Below, in pieces: positions 17,013 through 27,016 of a DNA stretch of 64,000 nt. The translations under genes were made by a program, and so were the position numbers. The notes under the pieces are model-generated. The model saw only the letters and a list, made by a program, of their open reading frames with translations, did no database searches and was not told the DNA's origin. The first letter of the stretch is position 1, and each line of letters begins with the position of its first letter. This DNA is from Lachnospiraceae bacterium C1.1 (GTDB lineage Bacteria > Bacillota > Clostridia > Lachnospirales > Lachnospiraceae), in assembly GCA_030434875.1 (NCBI GenBank), contig JAUISW010000001.1, positions 569,501-633,500 on the forward strand, written 5' to 3'.

Positions 17013-17585
17013 ATGAAAAATTTGAAGAAAGCCGGACTTGCAGAATTGTTCATTAGCTTTGCCAAGGTCGGAGTAATGACTTTCGGCGGAGGATATGCAA
17101 TGCTGCCGATATTGCAGAGAGAGATAGTAGAAAATAAGGGATGGGCTACAGATGAGGATCTGGCAAATTATTTTGCCATAGGACAGTGTACCCCCGGAGT
17201 CATCGCGGTAAATACCGCTACATTTATAGGATATAAGACAAGAGGAAAAATTGGCGGGATTGTGGCTACTTTAGGAGTTGTTTTTCCTTCAATTCTGATA
17301 ATTACAACACTTGCAGGAGTAATATCAGCTTTTGCCGACAATATATATGTTGCCAAGGCTTTTAACGGGATCAGAGCCTGTGTATGCGTACTGATCCTTA
17401 AGGCAATACTCAAGCTGTGGAAGAGTGCAGTAAATACAAAGCTTACAATGACGGTATTTCTTATCGGTCTTGCCCTTGCGCTCTTTACTGAAATCCCGCT
17501 TGTCGCTTTGATATTTATAGATATTGCGTTTGGAATAATTTTTGCCGCGATAAATAAAAAAGATTCTAAGGAGGTGAAGTCATGA
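17013..17585 (+). CDS. Chromate transporter family, first half-size subunit
   Basis: This is a short-chain CHR-family membrane protein of 190 residues with about six hydrophobic segments. The family signature is seen as TFGGGYAMLPILQ near the N-terminus and ATTPG-like FAIGQCTPGVIAVN. Short CHR proteins work as pairs, and the partner follows with an ATGA overlap. The natural substrate in anaerobes may be an anion other than chromate. Confidence 0.87.
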   Translation: MKNLKKAGLAELFISFAKVGVMTFGGGYAMLPILQREIVENKGWATDEDLANYFAIGQCTPGVIAVNTATFIGYKTRGKIGGIVATLGVVFPSILIITTLAGVISAFADNIYVAKAFNGIRACVCVLILKAILKLWKSAVNTKLTMTVFLIGLALALFTEIPLVALIFIDIAFGIIFAAINKKDSKEVKS

Positions 17586-18148
17586 TGATGACATTGATAA
17601 GACTTTATCTCGAATTTTTTAAGGCAGGACTGCTGGCCGTAGGAGGAGGACTTGCAACACTTCCGTTTCTTTCGGAAATAGCAGATGAAACAGGCTGGTT
17701 CACACATGCACAGCTGGCGGATATGATAGCGGTTTCAGAATCTACTCCGGGTCCAATGGGTGTTAACTGCGGTACCTATGTCGGATTTGCAACAGCGGGA
17801 ATTCCGGGTGCAGTTATTGCAACACTTGGACTTATCACACCTTCGATAATAATAATTCTTATAATAGCTTCTTTTCTTAAGAATTTTAAGGACAATCCGT
17901 TTGTTGTTTCTGTATTTAAGTATTTAAGACCTCTTTCAGTGGCGTTGATCGCTGTAGCCGGAATTTCTGTTGCAAAGATAGCTCTTTTTACAGAAGGAGA
18001 GGGGGCTTTATACACAAGGATATCTCTGAAGGCAGTTATTTTGGCAGTGCTTGTATATATTTTTTCATCTGTCATTAAAAAGACTAAGGGTCTTCATCCT
18101 ATAATATGGATTGCCTTATCAGCTGTAGCGGGAATTCTTTTCTTTTGA
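17582..18148 (+). CDS. Chromate transporter family, second half-size subunit
   Basis: This is the partner of the preceding half-size CHR protein, 188 residues with similar topology. It carries AVGGGLATLPFL and SESTPGPMGVNCGTYVG, the matching signature motifs. AGGAGGTGA lies 6 bases before the ATG, and the start overlaps the previous stop (ATGA), indicating coupled expression. Confidence 0.87.
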   Translation: MMMTLIRLYLEFFKAGLLAVGGGLATLPFLSEIADETGWFTHAQLADMIAVSESTPGPMGVNCGTYVGFATAGIPGAVIATLGLITPSIIIILIIASFLKNFKDNPFVVSVFKYLRPLSVALIAVAGISVAKIALFTEGEGALYTRISLKAVILAVLVYIFSSVIKKTKGLHPIIWIALSAVAGILFF

Positions 18149-18235
18149 TTTTTATTGTGTTATTATGGAAAAGCGATATTTTGCCTTTGGTCAATTAAGA
18201 GGGCAAAAAAAATATGCGTCTGAGGAGTCGTAAAA

Positions 18236-19516
18236 ATGGACAGAAAATATAATATAGCTGTTGCGGGAACAGGTTACGTAGGTTTGTCGCTTGCAGTTCT
18301 TTTATCACAGAACAATCATGTGACAGCTGTAGATATTATAGAAGAAAAAGTAGAAAAACTTAATAAAAGAATTTCTCCAATTCAGGATGAATATATCGAA
18401 AGATATTTAAAAGAAAAAGACCTTGATCTTACAGCTACACTTGATGGCAGAGAAGCTTATTCGAATGCGGATTTTGTGATCATAGCGGCACCGACTAATT
18501 ATGATTCAAAGAAAAATTACTTTGATACATCAGCGGTTGAGGCTGTAATAAAGCTTGTACTTGAGTCAAATAAAGACAAGCCTGAGGATCAGCAGCCGGT
18601 AATGATAATCAAATCGACAATTCCGGTTGGTTATACAGAATCTGTAAGAAAGAAATTCAACAGCAGAAATATAATCTTTAGTCCGGAGTTTTTAAGAGAG
18701 TCAAAGGCTCTTTATGATAATCTTTATCCTTCAAGGATCATTGTTGGAACAGATGCTTCGGATGAGAGACTTGATAAGGCAGCACATACTTTTGCGGATC
18801 TCCTTCAGCAGGGGGCGATAAAAGAACATATCGATCTTTTATTTACCGGATTCACCGAGGCTGAAGCCGTAAAGCTTTTCGCAAATACTTATCTGGCATT
18901 GAGGGTTGCTTATTTCAATGAGCTTGATACATATGCTGAGAGCAAGGGACTTGATACAGCTTCGATCATTAAGGGTGTTTCACTTGATCCGAGGATCGGC
19001 GATTTCTATAATAATCCTTCATTCGGATATGGCGGATATTGCCTGCCAAAGGATACCAAGCAGCTTCTGGCAAATTATGCAGATGTTCCGGAAAATCTTA
19101 TCGAAGCCATAGTTGAAAGTAACAGGACCAGAAAAGATTTCATAGCAGACAGAGTTCTCGAGATCGCGGGGTATTATTCCTATACCGGAAGCGGAAATAC
19201 GGCTAATACTTATGATAATAAAGCTGAAAAGTCTGTTACAGTCGGTGTTTACAGGCTTACAATGAAGAGTAATTCCGATAACTTCCGTCAGTCATCGATC
19301 CAGGGGATCATGAAGAGGATCAAGGCTAAGGGAGCTTCTGTCATTGTTTATGAGCCAACACTTGAGGACGGATCTACATTCTTTGGAAGCAGAGTGGTAA
19401 ATGATCTTGAGAAATTTAAGAAAGAGAGTCAGTCGATCATTGCAAACCGCTATGACAGCATTTTGGATGATGTAAGTGAAAAGGTTTACACAAGAGATCT
19501 TTTCCGCAGAGATTGA
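18236..19516 (+). CDS. ugd: UDP-glucose/nucleotide-sugar 6-dehydrogenase
   Basis: This enzyme oxidises UDP-glucose to UDP-glucuronate with two NAD, giving precursors for capsule or surface polysaccharide. The protein has 426 residues. The NAD-binding motif is AGTGYVGLS at the N-terminus, the substrate lysine region is SPEFLRES, and the catalytic Cys is in [10 protein letters not shown]. The C-terminal UDP-binding domain is complete. GAGGAG precedes the ATG. It stands close to the cyclophilin gene (26-base gap) and may be co-transcribed with it. No glycosyltransferases are adjacent. Confidence 0.92.
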   Translation: MDRKYNIAVAGTGYVGLSLAVLLSQNNHVTAVDIIEEKVEKLNKRISPIQDEYIERYLKEKDLDLTATLDGREAYSNADFVIIAAPTNYDSKKNYFDTSAVEAVIKLVLESNKDKPEDQQPVMIIKSTIPVGYTESVRKKFNSRNIIFSPEFLRESKALYDNLYPSRIIVGTDASDERLDKAAHTFADLLQQGAIKEHIDLLFTGFTEAEAVKLFANTYLALRVAYFNELDTYAESKGLDTASIIKGVSLDPRIGDFYNNPSFGYGGYCLPKDTKQLLANYADVPENLIEAIVESNRTRKDFIADRVLEIAGYYSYTGSGNTANTYDNKAEKSVTVGVYRLTMKSNSDNFRQSSIQGIMKRIKAKGASVIVYEPTLEDGSTFFGSRVVNDLEKFKKESQSIIANRYDSILDDVSEKVYTRDLFRRD

Positions 19517-19542
19517 TCTTAATATAAAAGGAGATAATTAAA

Positions 19543-20076
19543 ATGGAAAAAAAGAATCCTATAGTAACAATAACAATGGAAAACGGAGATGTGATGAAGG
19601 CTGAGCTTTATCCTGAGATCGCACCTAACACTGTAAACAACTTTATTTCACTTATTAATCAGAAATATTATGATGGAATCATTTTCCACCGTGTAATTGC
19701 TGGATTTATGCTTCAGGGCGGTGATCCCACAGGTACAGGAATGGGTGGCCCGGGATACTGCATCAAGGGTGAGTTTTCAAACAATGGTTTTGAGAATAAC
19801 CTTCACCATGGCCCCGGAGTTTTATCGATGGCAAGGACAATGATACCTGATTCTGCAGGTTCACAGTTTTTCATCATGCATAAGGATGCACCTCACTTAG
19901 ACGGTGAATATGCTGCTTTTGGCAAGATCATCGAGGGCATGGACGTTGTTAACAAGATTGCTGAAGTAAGCACATCTTTCAATGACAAGCCGCTTGAAGA
20001 TCAGAAAATGGCAAGCGTAACAGTCGACACCTTTGGTGAGACTTATCCTGAGCCTGAAAAACTCGCTGATATCTGA
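19543..20076 (+). CDS. Peptidyl-prolyl cis-trans isomerase, cyclophilin type
   Basis: This is a cytoplasmic cyclophilin-type foldase of 177 residues with no signal peptide. Core motifs are FHRVIAGFMLQGGD, with the catalytic Arg, and GSQFFI. AAGGAG precedes the ATG. A strong hairpin terminator follows. Confidence 0.92.
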   Translation: MEKKNPIVTITMENGDVMKAELYPEIAPNTVNNFISLINQKYYDGIIFHRVIAGFMLQGGDPTGTGMGGPGYCIKGEFSNNGFENNLHHGPGVLSMARTMIPDSAGSQFFIMHKDAPHLDGEYAAFGKIIEGMDVVNKIAEVSTSFNDKPLEDQKMASVTVDTFGETYPEPEKLADI

Positions 20077-20092
20077 TAGAATTATTATGGAG

Positions 20093-20142
20093 ACACTTTT
20101 TGACACTGCCTTAGATAGTAACGGTGACAAAAAGTGTTTTTC
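20093..20142 (+). terminator. Hairpin terminator after the cyclophilin gene
   Basis: ACACTTTTTGACAC pairs with GTGACAAAAAGTGT and is followed by further T. The same ACTTTTTG/CAAAAAGT core recurs in the terminator at 41970-42019 and in the arms of the element at 55564-55664. Confidence 0.8.
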
Positions 20143-20190
20143 CAACATAGGACATAAAAATCTGATTTTGAATTTTTGAAAGTGGTATTT

Positions 20191-21519
20191 ATGGAATTCA
20201 AGCATATAGTAAAAAGAACAGTGAGCGGAAGTATAGCCGAGGAAATGGAAATCGAAGCCGGTGATGAAATAGTTTCAATAAACGGAAATAAGATCGAGGA
20301 TATATTTGATTACCAGTATTTTACGGAGGATGAGCATATCATCGTTCTGGTAAAAAAGAAGAACGGCGAAGAATGGGAACTGGAGATAGACAAGGACGAG
20401 GATGAAGACCTTGGGATCGAATTTGAAAACGGTCTCATGGATAATTATCGTTCCTGTCACAATAAATGCATATTCTGTTTTATAGACCAGATGCCGAAGG
20501 GGATGAGAGAAAGCCTTTATTTTAAGGATGATGATTCCCGTCTTTCTTTCCTGCAGGGTAATTATATAACGCTTACAAATATGTCGGAACATGACATAGA
20601 CCGTATAATAAAATACAGACTGGGTCCCATAAATATCTCTTTCCAGACGACCAATCCGGAGCTTCGCTGTAAAATGCTGAATAATCGCTTTGCAGGAGAG
20701 GCACTTAAAAAAGTTGACAGGCTTTATGAGGCCGGGATCAGAATGAACGGACAGATAGTATTATGCAAGGGTGTGAATGACGGAGCAGAGTTAGAGCGCT
20801 CGATCTCAGATCTGTCTAAGTATGTTCCGTATCTTGAAAGCGTTTCTGTAGTTCCTGTAGGACTCAGTCGTTTCAGGGAAGGGCTTTATCCGCTTGAGCC
20901 TTTTACAAAGGATGAGGCCAGAGAGGTACTTAAGACTATTCATGCATGGCAGGATAAAGTTTATGCAGAGCATGGCACGCATTTCATACATGCGGGAGAT
21001 GAGCTTTACTTTCTTGCAGAAGAGCCGATACCCGAGGCCGACAGCTATGACGGATATATTCAATTTGAAAATGGTGTCGGAATGGTCAGGAGCTTTATTG
21101 ACGAGTTTACAGAAGAACTTGATGAAAGAGAAGGAGAACCTTCATTAAAGCGTGAAATATCAATGGTCGGCGGAATGATCATGTACAGGACAAAAGAGGA
21201 GATGCTTCTAAAGCTTAAGGAAAAGTATCCTAATATAACGGTGCATAATTATGCTATAAGAAATGATTTTTTCGGAGAGAGGATAACTGTTACAGGTCTT
21301 TTGACCGGAAAAGATATCGTGGCTCAGCTTAAGGATAAACCCCTTGGAGAAAAGTTATATCTGCCGGCAAATCTTTTAAGATCCGGGTCGGATGTCCTTT
21401 TGGATGACATGACAGTAGGCGATATTTCAAGCGCTTTACAAGTTCCGGTCGATATTGTAGAATCAGATGGACATGATTTTGTAACAAAAATTGTCGGTGA
21501 CAATCAGGAAATGAGGTAA
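20191..21519 (+). CDS. DUF512 radical SAM protein with PDZ-like domain
   Basis: This is a conserved clostridial protein of about 442 residues. An N-terminal PDZ-like domain (EIEAGDEIVSINGNKIED) is followed by a Cys cluster CHNKCIFCFIDQMPKGMR that fits a radical SAM iron-sulfur site, and a C-terminal DUF512 region. Its reaction is not established. The gene lies 3 bases before der, as is common in Clostridia, suggesting a link to ribosome or tRNA biology. ATG 20191 is chosen; a TTG at 20176 in the same frame is the alternative. Confidence 0.82.
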   Translation: MEFKHIVKRTVSGSIAEEMEIEAGDEIVSINGNKIEDIFDYQYFTEDEHIIVLVKKKNGEEWELEIDKDEDEDLGIEFENGLMDNYRSCHNKCIFCFIDQMPKGMRESLYFKDDDSRLSFLQGNYITLTNMSEHDIDRIIKYRLGPINISFQTTNPELRCKMLNNRFAGEALKKVDRLYEAGIRMNGQIVLCKGVNDGAELERSISDLSKYVPYLESVSVVPVGLSRFREGLYPLEPFTKDEAREVLKTIHAWQDKVYAEHGTHFIHAGDELYFLAEEPIPEADSYDGYIQFENGVGMVRSFIDEFTEELDEREGEPSLKREISMVGGMIMYRTKEEMLLKLKEKYPNITVHNYAIRNDFFGERITVTGLLTGKDIVAQLKDKPLGEKLYLPANLLRSGSDVLLDDMTVGDISSALQVPVDIVESDGHDFVTKIVGDNQEMR

Positions 21520-21522
21520 TTA

Positions 21523-22845
21523 ATGAGCAAACCAATCGTTGCACTTGTAGGACGTCCAAACGTAGGAAAATCTACTTTGTTCAACCTGCTGGCAGGAGAG
21601 AGGATATCAATTGTAAAGGATACACCGGGAATCACAAGAGACAGGATTTACGCAGATGTAAACTGGGTAGGACGTGATTTTACGGTCATAGATACGGGCG
21701 GAATCGAGCCCAATTCAAACGACGTGATACTTTCACAGATGAGAGAACAGGCAGAAATAGCCATAAATAGTGCAGATGTTATCATATTTGTCACAGATAT
21801 TAAAATGGGTATTTCGGATGCGGATGATAAGGTTGCAGACATGCTCAGACGTTCGCATAAGCCTGTAGTCCTTGCTGTTAATAAGGTTGATAATTTTAAA
21901 CAGCAGGAAATGGAAGTGTATGAATTTTATAACCTTGGAATGGGTGATCCGGTTGCTATTTCTGCCGGACAGAAGACAGGAATCGGTGATCTTTTAGATG
22001 AAGTTGTAAAACATTTCCCGGAAGTAGGCGAGGGAGAAGAAGAGGATGACAGACCGAGAATCGCCATTGTCGGAAAGCCGAATGTAGGTAAATCCTCTAT
22101 TATCAATAAACTTCAGGGAACCAACAGGGTAATTGTTTCAGATATTGCCGGAACCACAAGAGATGCGATAGATACAGAGATCATTCATAATGGCAAGCCC
22201 TATGTATTTATCGATACAGCAGGACTCAGACGCAAAAATAAGGTTCATGACGATCTGGAGCATTACATGATAGTACGTACCGTCAGCGCAGTGGAGAGAG
22301 CTGATGTCGTAATGATCGTTATAGACGGTAAGGAAGGCATAACCGAGCAGGATGCAAAGATCGCCGGAATCGCACATGACAGGGGAAAGGGCTGTATCGT
22401 TGTTGTTAATAAATGGGATCTTGTTGAAAAGAATGACAAGACCATGAATGAGTACAGAAAGAAGATTTTTGCAACGCTTTCATTTATGCCTTATATTGAG
22501 ATAATGTTCATTTCTGCAGAGACCGGACAGCGTATGCACAAGATCTTTGAAGAAATCGATATGGTCATTAACAATTGTGCAATGAGAATTCAGACGGGTG
22601 TTCTCAATGAGATCATGACAGAGGCAGTGGCTCTTAACCAGCCGCCTTCAGATAAGGGTAAACGTCTGAGACTTTTCTATATGACAGAAGTTTCGGTTAA
22701 GCCTCCGACGTTTGTTATTTTCGTAAATGATAAGGAGCTTATGCACTTCTCATACACAAGATATATTGAGAATAAGATAAGAGAGGCTTTCGGATTTTCG
22801 GGAACACCGCTTAAATTTATTATAAGAGAACGTGGGGAGAAATAA
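21523..22845 (+). CDS. der: Ribosome biogenesis GTPase Der
   Basis: This is a tandem GTPase that acts in 50S subunit maturation, 440 residues. Two complete G domains are seen, GRPNVGKSTLFN and GKPNVGKSSIIN, each with its DxxG (DTGG, DTAG) and NKxD motifs, and a C-terminal KH-like domain. The start lies 3 bases after the DUF512 gene stop. Confidence 0.96.
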   Translation: MSKPIVALVGRPNVGKSTLFNLLAGERISIVKDTPGITRDRIYADVNWVGRDFTVIDTGGIEPNSNDVILSQMREQAEIAINSADVIIFVTDIKMGISDADDKVADMLRRSHKPVVLAVNKVDNFKQQEMEVYEFYNLGMGDPVAISAGQKTGIGDLLDEVVKHFPEVGEGEEEDDRPRIAIVGKPNVGKSSIINKLQGTNRVIVSDIAGTTRDAIDTEIIHNGKPYVFIDTAGLRRKNKVHDDLEHYMIVRTVSAVERADVVMIVIDGKEGITEQDAKIAGIAHDRGKGCIVVVNKWDLVEKNDKTMNEYRKKIFATLSFMPYIEIMFISAETGQRMHKIFEEIDMVINNCAMRIQTGVLNEIMTEAVALNQPPSDKGKRLRLFYMTEVSVKPPTFVIFVNDKELMHFSYTRYIENKIREAFGFSGTPLKFIIRERGEK

Positions 22846-22884
22846 ATTTAATCCGAAAAACGGATGATAAAGGAGAGATATTAA

Positions 22885-23592
22885 ATGTTGGCAAAAGTAT
22901 GCTGTCTATTGATAGGCTATTGTTTCGGCCTTTTACAGACCGGCTATTTATATGGAAAGTTCAAAGGTATAGATATTCGTTCGGTTGGATCGGGTAATGC
23001 CGGTACCACAAACATGCTGAGGACTCTTGGACCGGGAGCAGGACTTATAACCCTTCTCTGTGATGCATTCAAAACAGTTCTGGCAATGCTTGTAAGCTGG
23101 CTTATTTTTCATAAGAGCTATCCTGAAATGGTGACACTGCTTGAGCTTTACGCCGGAGCAGGAGCAGTACTCGGACACGATTTTCCTTTCTATATGCATT
23201 TTAAGGGAGGAAAGGGTATTGCCTGTACAGCAGGACTGGTTATAGGTATGCATAATCCGATACTTTTCGTACTTGGTTTTATAACTTTCTTTGGGATTTT
23301 CTTTACGACTCATTATGTATCGCTTGGCTCATTGATGATATATTTAGGCCTTGTTGTAGAGTCTATTATAATGGGTGAAAACGGTATCGGAAATGTGTCA
23401 CAGATGGCTTTTCCCAACAGACTCGAATTTTATATCATTCTTATCGCTTTAATGGCGCTTGCCTACTACCAGCACAGGGCAAATATCGTAAGGCTTTTTA
23501 CGGGCTGCGAAAGAAGAACCTATCTCAGCAAGGAGAAAAATAAGGCTGAGGCTGAGCGTTATAACAAAATGATGGAAGAAAAGAAAAAATAA
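22885..23592 (+). CDS. plsY: Glycerol-3-phosphate acyltransferase PlsY
   Basis: This membrane enzyme transfers an acyl group from acyl-phosphate to glycerol-3-phosphate in phospholipid synthesis. It has 235 residues and about five membrane segments. The PlsY motifs are SVGSGNAGTTNMLRTLG, GHDFPFYMHFKGGKGIA and the following helix. A charged C-terminal tail is present. AGGAGAG precedes the ATG. It is followed by gpsA, which makes its substrate, with a repeat element in the gap. Confidence 0.94.
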   Translation: MLAKVCCLLIGYCFGLLQTGYLYGKFKGIDIRSVGSGNAGTTNMLRTLGPGAGLITLLCDAFKTVLAMLVSWLIFHKSYPEMVTLLELYAGAGAVLGHDFPFYMHFKGGKGIACTAGLVIGMHNPILFVLGFITFFGIFFTTHYVSLGSLMIYLGLVVESIIMGENGIGNVSQMAFPNRLEFYIILIALMALAYYQHRANIVRLFTGCERRTYLSKEKNKAEAERYNKMMEEKKK

Positions 23593-23619
23593 ATAATACT
23601 TTTTTGTTTTAGTTTGTAT

Positions 23620-23669
23620 CCTGTTGCGTTCCTCGTAGGAACTTTGAGGCGAACGGCGTAACAGGCGAA
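23620..23669. repeat. Dispersed repeat, copy C (reduced)
   Basis: The core GCGTTCCTCGTAGGAAC is followed by TTTGAGGCGAACGGCGTAAC and AGGCGAA; only CCTGTTGCG remains of the left arm seen in copy A. It lies between plsY and gpsA. Confidence 0.8.
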
Positions 23670-23708
23670 TAAGGCGAATACCGAAAATATATTTTTAGGA
23701 GGCAGATA

Positions 23709-24698
23709 ATGGCAGAAATAGGAATGATAGGAGCCGGAAGCTGGGGAACAGCTCTTGCGTGGCTTCTTGAAAATAACGGACATCATGTGACTATCTGGTC
23801 TGCAAAAGAAGGCGAAATAGAAGAACTCAGAGAAACAAGGGAAAACAGGCAGAAGCTTCCCGGAGTTATCTTACAGGAAGATGTAAGTTATACGGTTGAT
23901 CTCAAAGAGGCATGTTCGGATAAAGATATAATAGTAGTTGCAGTAGCATCACCTTATGTTCGTTCAACGGCAAAAAAGATGAAGGATTTTGTGCGCTATG
24001 GACAGCTTATAGTAAGTGTGGCAAAGGGAATCGAAGAGGATACACTCTGTACTCTTTCGATGATAATAAGTGAGGAGATACCTCAGTCACAGACGGTAGT
24101 TCTTTGCGGACCTTCCCATGCAGAGGAAGTTGGAAAGGGGATGCCGACACTTGTGGTGGCAGGTTCCGAAAATGAGAGAGATTCTGCTTATGTTCAGGAT
24201 ATTTTTATGAGTGATGTGTTTAGGGTATATACATCAACAGATCCTTACGGAATGCAGATAGGAGCAGCACTCAAGAACGTCATCGCTCTTGCGGCCGGAA
24301 TCATGGATGGCGTAGGATATGGCGATAATACCAAGGCAGCATTGATAACGAGAGGAATCACTGAGATTTCGAGACTAGGCGTTGCAGCCGGCGGCGAGGA
24401 ATCAACTTTCTATGGTCTTACCGGAGTAGGCGACCTTATAGTTACATGTGCTTCAACTCATTCAAGAAACAGAACAGCAGGTTTTCTTATAGGTCAGGGT
24501 AAAAGCTATGATGAAGCAATGACCGAGGTTAAACAGGTTGTGGAAGGCGTTTATTCTGCAAAATCTGCGATGCAGCTTGCAAAGAAATATAATGTGGAGG
24601 TTCCGATAATAGAGCAGGTAAATGCTGTTCTTTTTGAGGGAAAGGATCCAAAGGAAGCGGTATTTGATCTGATGTGCCGCGATAAAAAAGGTGAATAA
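23709..24698 (+). CDS. gpsA: Glycerol-3-phosphate dehydrogenase [NAD(P)+]
   Basis: This enzyme reduces dihydroxyacetone phosphate to sn-glycerol-3-phosphate for lipid synthesis. It has 329 residues. The N-terminal Rossmann motif is IGAGSWGTALAW. The catalytic Lys region is ALKNVIALAAGIMDG and the substrate loop is GDLIVTC. TAGGAGG precedes the ATG. Its product is used by PlsY, encoded immediately upstream. Confidence 0.95.
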   Translation: MAEIGMIGAGSWGTALAWLLENNGHHVTIWSAKEGEIEELRETRENRQKLPGVILQEDVSYTVDLKEACSDKDIIVVAVASPYVRSTAKKMKDFVRYGQLIVSVAKGIEEDTLCTLSMIISEEIPQSQTVVLCGPSHAEEVGKGMPTLVVAGSENERDSAYVQDIFMSDVFRVYTSTDPYGMQIGAALKNVIALAAGIMDGVGYGDNTKAALITRGITEISRLGVAAGGEESTFYGLTGVGDLIVTCASTHSRNRTAGFLIGQGKSYDEAMTEVKQVVEGVYSAKSAMQLAKKYNVEVPIIEQVNAVLFEGKDPKEAVFDLMCRDKKGE

Positions 24699-24706
24699 AA
24701 AGCAAA

Positions 24707-24752
24707 TAAATATCCGGAACATTTGAAAGTTTTAATGTTCCGGATATTTTTA
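24707..24752. terminator. Bidirectional terminator between gpsA and metF
   Basis: AATATCCGGAACATT is perfectly matched by AATGTTCCGGATATT, with A- and T-runs outside on both strands. It serves the converging gpsA and metF genes. Confidence 0.92.
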
Positions 24753-24763
24753 TCTTTTATAGA

Positions 24764-25618
24764 TTATCTGACTGCATTAAATATTTCGCTGACCAGCTCG
24801 GGTTTATTCATAGCGTAAACATGGATACCATGTACATCGTGGTCTGCGAGGTCGATCGACTGTCTTATACAATAATCTATGCCGGCTTTTTTCATATCTT
24901 CCGGATCATCGCCATATTTGGCAATAATATCAGAAAGCTCCTTCGGAATCGAGGTTCCGGAAAGTGTTACGGTAGTGCCAAGCTGTTTTGCAGAGGTTAT
25001 AGGCATAATACCTGCATCCATAGGAATCTGAATACCTATTTTTGAAGCATTTTCCTGCAGACGGTAGAAAAAGTCATTTTCAAAGAAAAGTTGACTTATA
25101 AGAAAATCAGAGCCTGCATTGACTTTTTTCTTAAGGTTCATAAGGTCTGTTGTACTGTCAGGAGCTTCAAAATGCTTCTCAGGGTAGCATGCCGCTGCAA
25201 TGCAAAGGCTGCTGCGTTCCCTGATATATTCGATCATATCGCTTGCATGTTCAAAATCCCTTGATTTAAACTGTTCTTCGGTCATACCCTTTGGTAGATC
25301 ACCGCGAAGGGCGAGAATATTATTGACGCCGACTTCTCTTAATTTTGCGAGGCCATCATCAATATTTGCCCGACTATAACCAATACATGTTATATGGGCA
25401 AGGGATTCAATACCGAGCTTCTTTATATAAGCTGCGATTTCGACGTTTTTCCCGACATTAGAGCCGCCTGCACCATAGGTTACACTGATGAAATCCGGTT
25501 CTGATTCGGCAATCCTGTCGAGAATATCAAATATTTTTTCAAATTCGGCCTCTTTCTTAGGAGGGTAAACTTCGCAGGACAGTATCAGTTTTTTCTTTGC
25601 AAACAGGTCTTTTATCAT
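24764..25618 (-). CDS. metF: Methylenetetrahydrofolate reductase
   Basis: This flavoprotein interconverts 5,10-methylene- and 5-methyl-tetrahydrofolate for methionine synthesis or the Wood-Ljungdahl methyl branch. It has 284 residues and the MTHFR TIM barrel throughout: SCEVYPPK near the start, SVTYGAGG, and LALRGDLP. AGGAG precedes the start. It is monocistronic between two terminator regions, with no neighbouring acetogenesis genes in the window. Confidence 0.93.
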   Translation of the reverse strand: MIKDLFAKKKLILSCEVYPPKKEAEFEKIFDILDRIAESEPDFISVTYGAGGSNVGKNVEIAAYIKKLGIESLAHITCIGYSRANIDDGLAKLREVGVNNILALRGDLPKGMTEEQFKSRDFEHASDMIEYIRERSSLCIAAACYPEKHFEAPDSTTDLMNLKKKVNAGSDFLISQLFFENDFFYRLQENASKIGIQIPMDAGIMPITSAKQLGTTVTLSGTSIPKELSDIIAKYGDDPEDMKKAGIDYCIRQSIDLADHDVHGIHVYAMNKPELVSEIFNAVR

Positions 25619-25875
25619 CGAAGCTCCTTTCGCTTATCGGAAAAATGATTTTTAAGAAGATATAATTGAATAAATTCAAGAACATTACATCAACGAGCTG
25701 AAGAATTGTACACAAAACAAGAAAAAAATTGAAAAATTTAGCCGTTGTATCTTGATTTATACACTAAAATATCATACACTTATATAAGAAAGTTCGTCAA
25801 GTTTCATAGTAAAGATGAAAATTGACGATAGTAGACAACAGAGAGTGACATGTACTTAATGGAGGGTATGAATCT

Positions 25876-26277
25876 ATGAGTAAGACCGGAAAAAAAGTTT
25901 TGATTGTTGACGATATGCCGACAATTCTTGATGAAGCAAAGAAGGCATTGGGCGACAGATATGATTGTGAGCTCGCATCCAGCGGAACAGAGGCAATTGA
26001 GCTTGCAAAAACAACAAAGCCCGATATTGCGCTTATCGATATGCATATGCCTGATATGAATGGTATTTCCTGCATGCAGGCTATCCACAGATATCCTGAG
26101 CTTTCAAATATGCCTATTCTTATCACAATGAACGATGTATCTGTTATCACAAAGGCTAGAGCATTTGACCATGGTGCAATTGATTTCCTTCAGAAGCCTT
26201 TTATTTCAGAGAATATGTATCGTAAGATTGATATGCATCTTAAATTAGCTGAGGTTGGTTACTCATACGAGTCATAA
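25876..26277 (+). CDS. Single-domain response regulator (CheY-like receiver)
   Basis: This is a stand-alone receiver domain of 133 residues without an output domain. The acidic pocket is VDD near residue 12, the phosphoacceptor Asp is in IALIDMHMPDMNG near residue 57, and the conserved Lys is in LQKPF. GGAGGG sits 9 bases before the chosen ATG; an earlier ATG at 25868 is out of frame. No histidine kinase is adjacent, so its partner is unknown. Confidence 0.88.
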   Translation: MSKTGKKVLIVDDMPTILDEAKKALGDRYDCELASSGTEAIELAKTTKPDIALIDMHMPDMNGISCMQAIHRYPELSNMPILITMNDVSVITKARAFDHGAIDFLQKPFISENMYRKIDMHLKLAEVGYSYES

Positions 26278-26296
26278 TCTCACAACGTAAGGATTT

Positions 26297-27016
26297 ATGA
26301 AAGAATTAATAAGACTTAATAAATACCTGTCGTCTGTCGGCGCCTGTTCAAGGCGTGACGGCGACAGGTTTATTGATGAAGGAAGAATTTTTGTCAACGG
26401 TCAGAAGGCTGAAAAAGGCATGAAAGTTACCGGAGACGAAAAGATAACAATAGACGGTAATCCGATAGCTAAGGTCGATGAAAAGGTAATGCTGGCTTAT
26501 TATAAGCCCAGAGGGATAGTCTGTTCCACTAAGAATCAGGGTCACGAGCATAATAATATCGTGGACGAGATCAATTATCCGATAAGGGTATATCCGGTGG
26601 GAAGGCTAGATAAAGATTCTGAAGGGCTTATTTTGATGACCAATGACGGAGAGATCGTTAATGAGCTTTTGAGAGCCAGAAATGGTCATGAGAAAGAATA
26701 TGAAGTTACCTGTGATAAAGAAGTTTCAGATGCAGATATCGTAGAAATGCGAAAAGGCGGGCTGGAGCTTGTAGAAGGCAGGATAAGTAAAGCCTGTAAG
26801 ATAAGGAGAACAGGTGCAAAAAGTTTTAACTGCATTCTTACCGAGGGTATAAACAGGCAGATAAGGCGTATGTGTGAGCATTTCGGATACGAGGTAACCA
26901 GGCTTAAAAGGATCAGGTTTATGAATATAGAGCTTGATGGACTTAAAGTCGGTGAATACAGAGAAATCCCGGATTATAAGGAAAAATTGTATGGCGGAAA
27001 AAGTTTTAAGAGATAG
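26297..27016 (+). CDS. rRNA pseudouridine synthase, RluF/RluB type
   Basis: This enzyme isomerises uridine to pseudouridine in 23S rRNA. It has 239 residues. An N-terminal S4 RNA-binding domain (RLNKYLSSVGACSRRDGDRFI) is followed by the RsuA/RluB catalytic domain with the active-site Asp in GRLDKDSEGLILMTNDG. The ending EYREIPDYKEKLY is RluF-like. Its last 26 bases overlap the start of the ligase gene. Confidence 0.9.
   Translation: MKELIRLNKYLSSVGACSRRDGDRFIDEGRIFVNGQKAEKGMKVTGDEKITIDGNPIAKVDEKVMLAYYKPRGIVCSTKNQGHEHNNIVDEINYPIRVYPVGRLDKDSEGLILMTNDGEIVNELLRARNGHEKEYEVTCDKEVSDADIVEMRKGGLELVEGRISKACKIRRTGAKSFNCILTEGINRQIRRMCEHFGYEVTRLKRIRFMNIELDGLKVGEYREIPDYKEKLYGGKSFKR

Noticed and set aside
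18179..18208. TTTTGCC/GGCAAAA hairpin after the chromate transporter genes as a terminator
   Set aside because: The plus strand has an A-run, not a T-run, after the second arm, and the arms are only 7 bp. It may matter on the other strand, but no gene there needs it.
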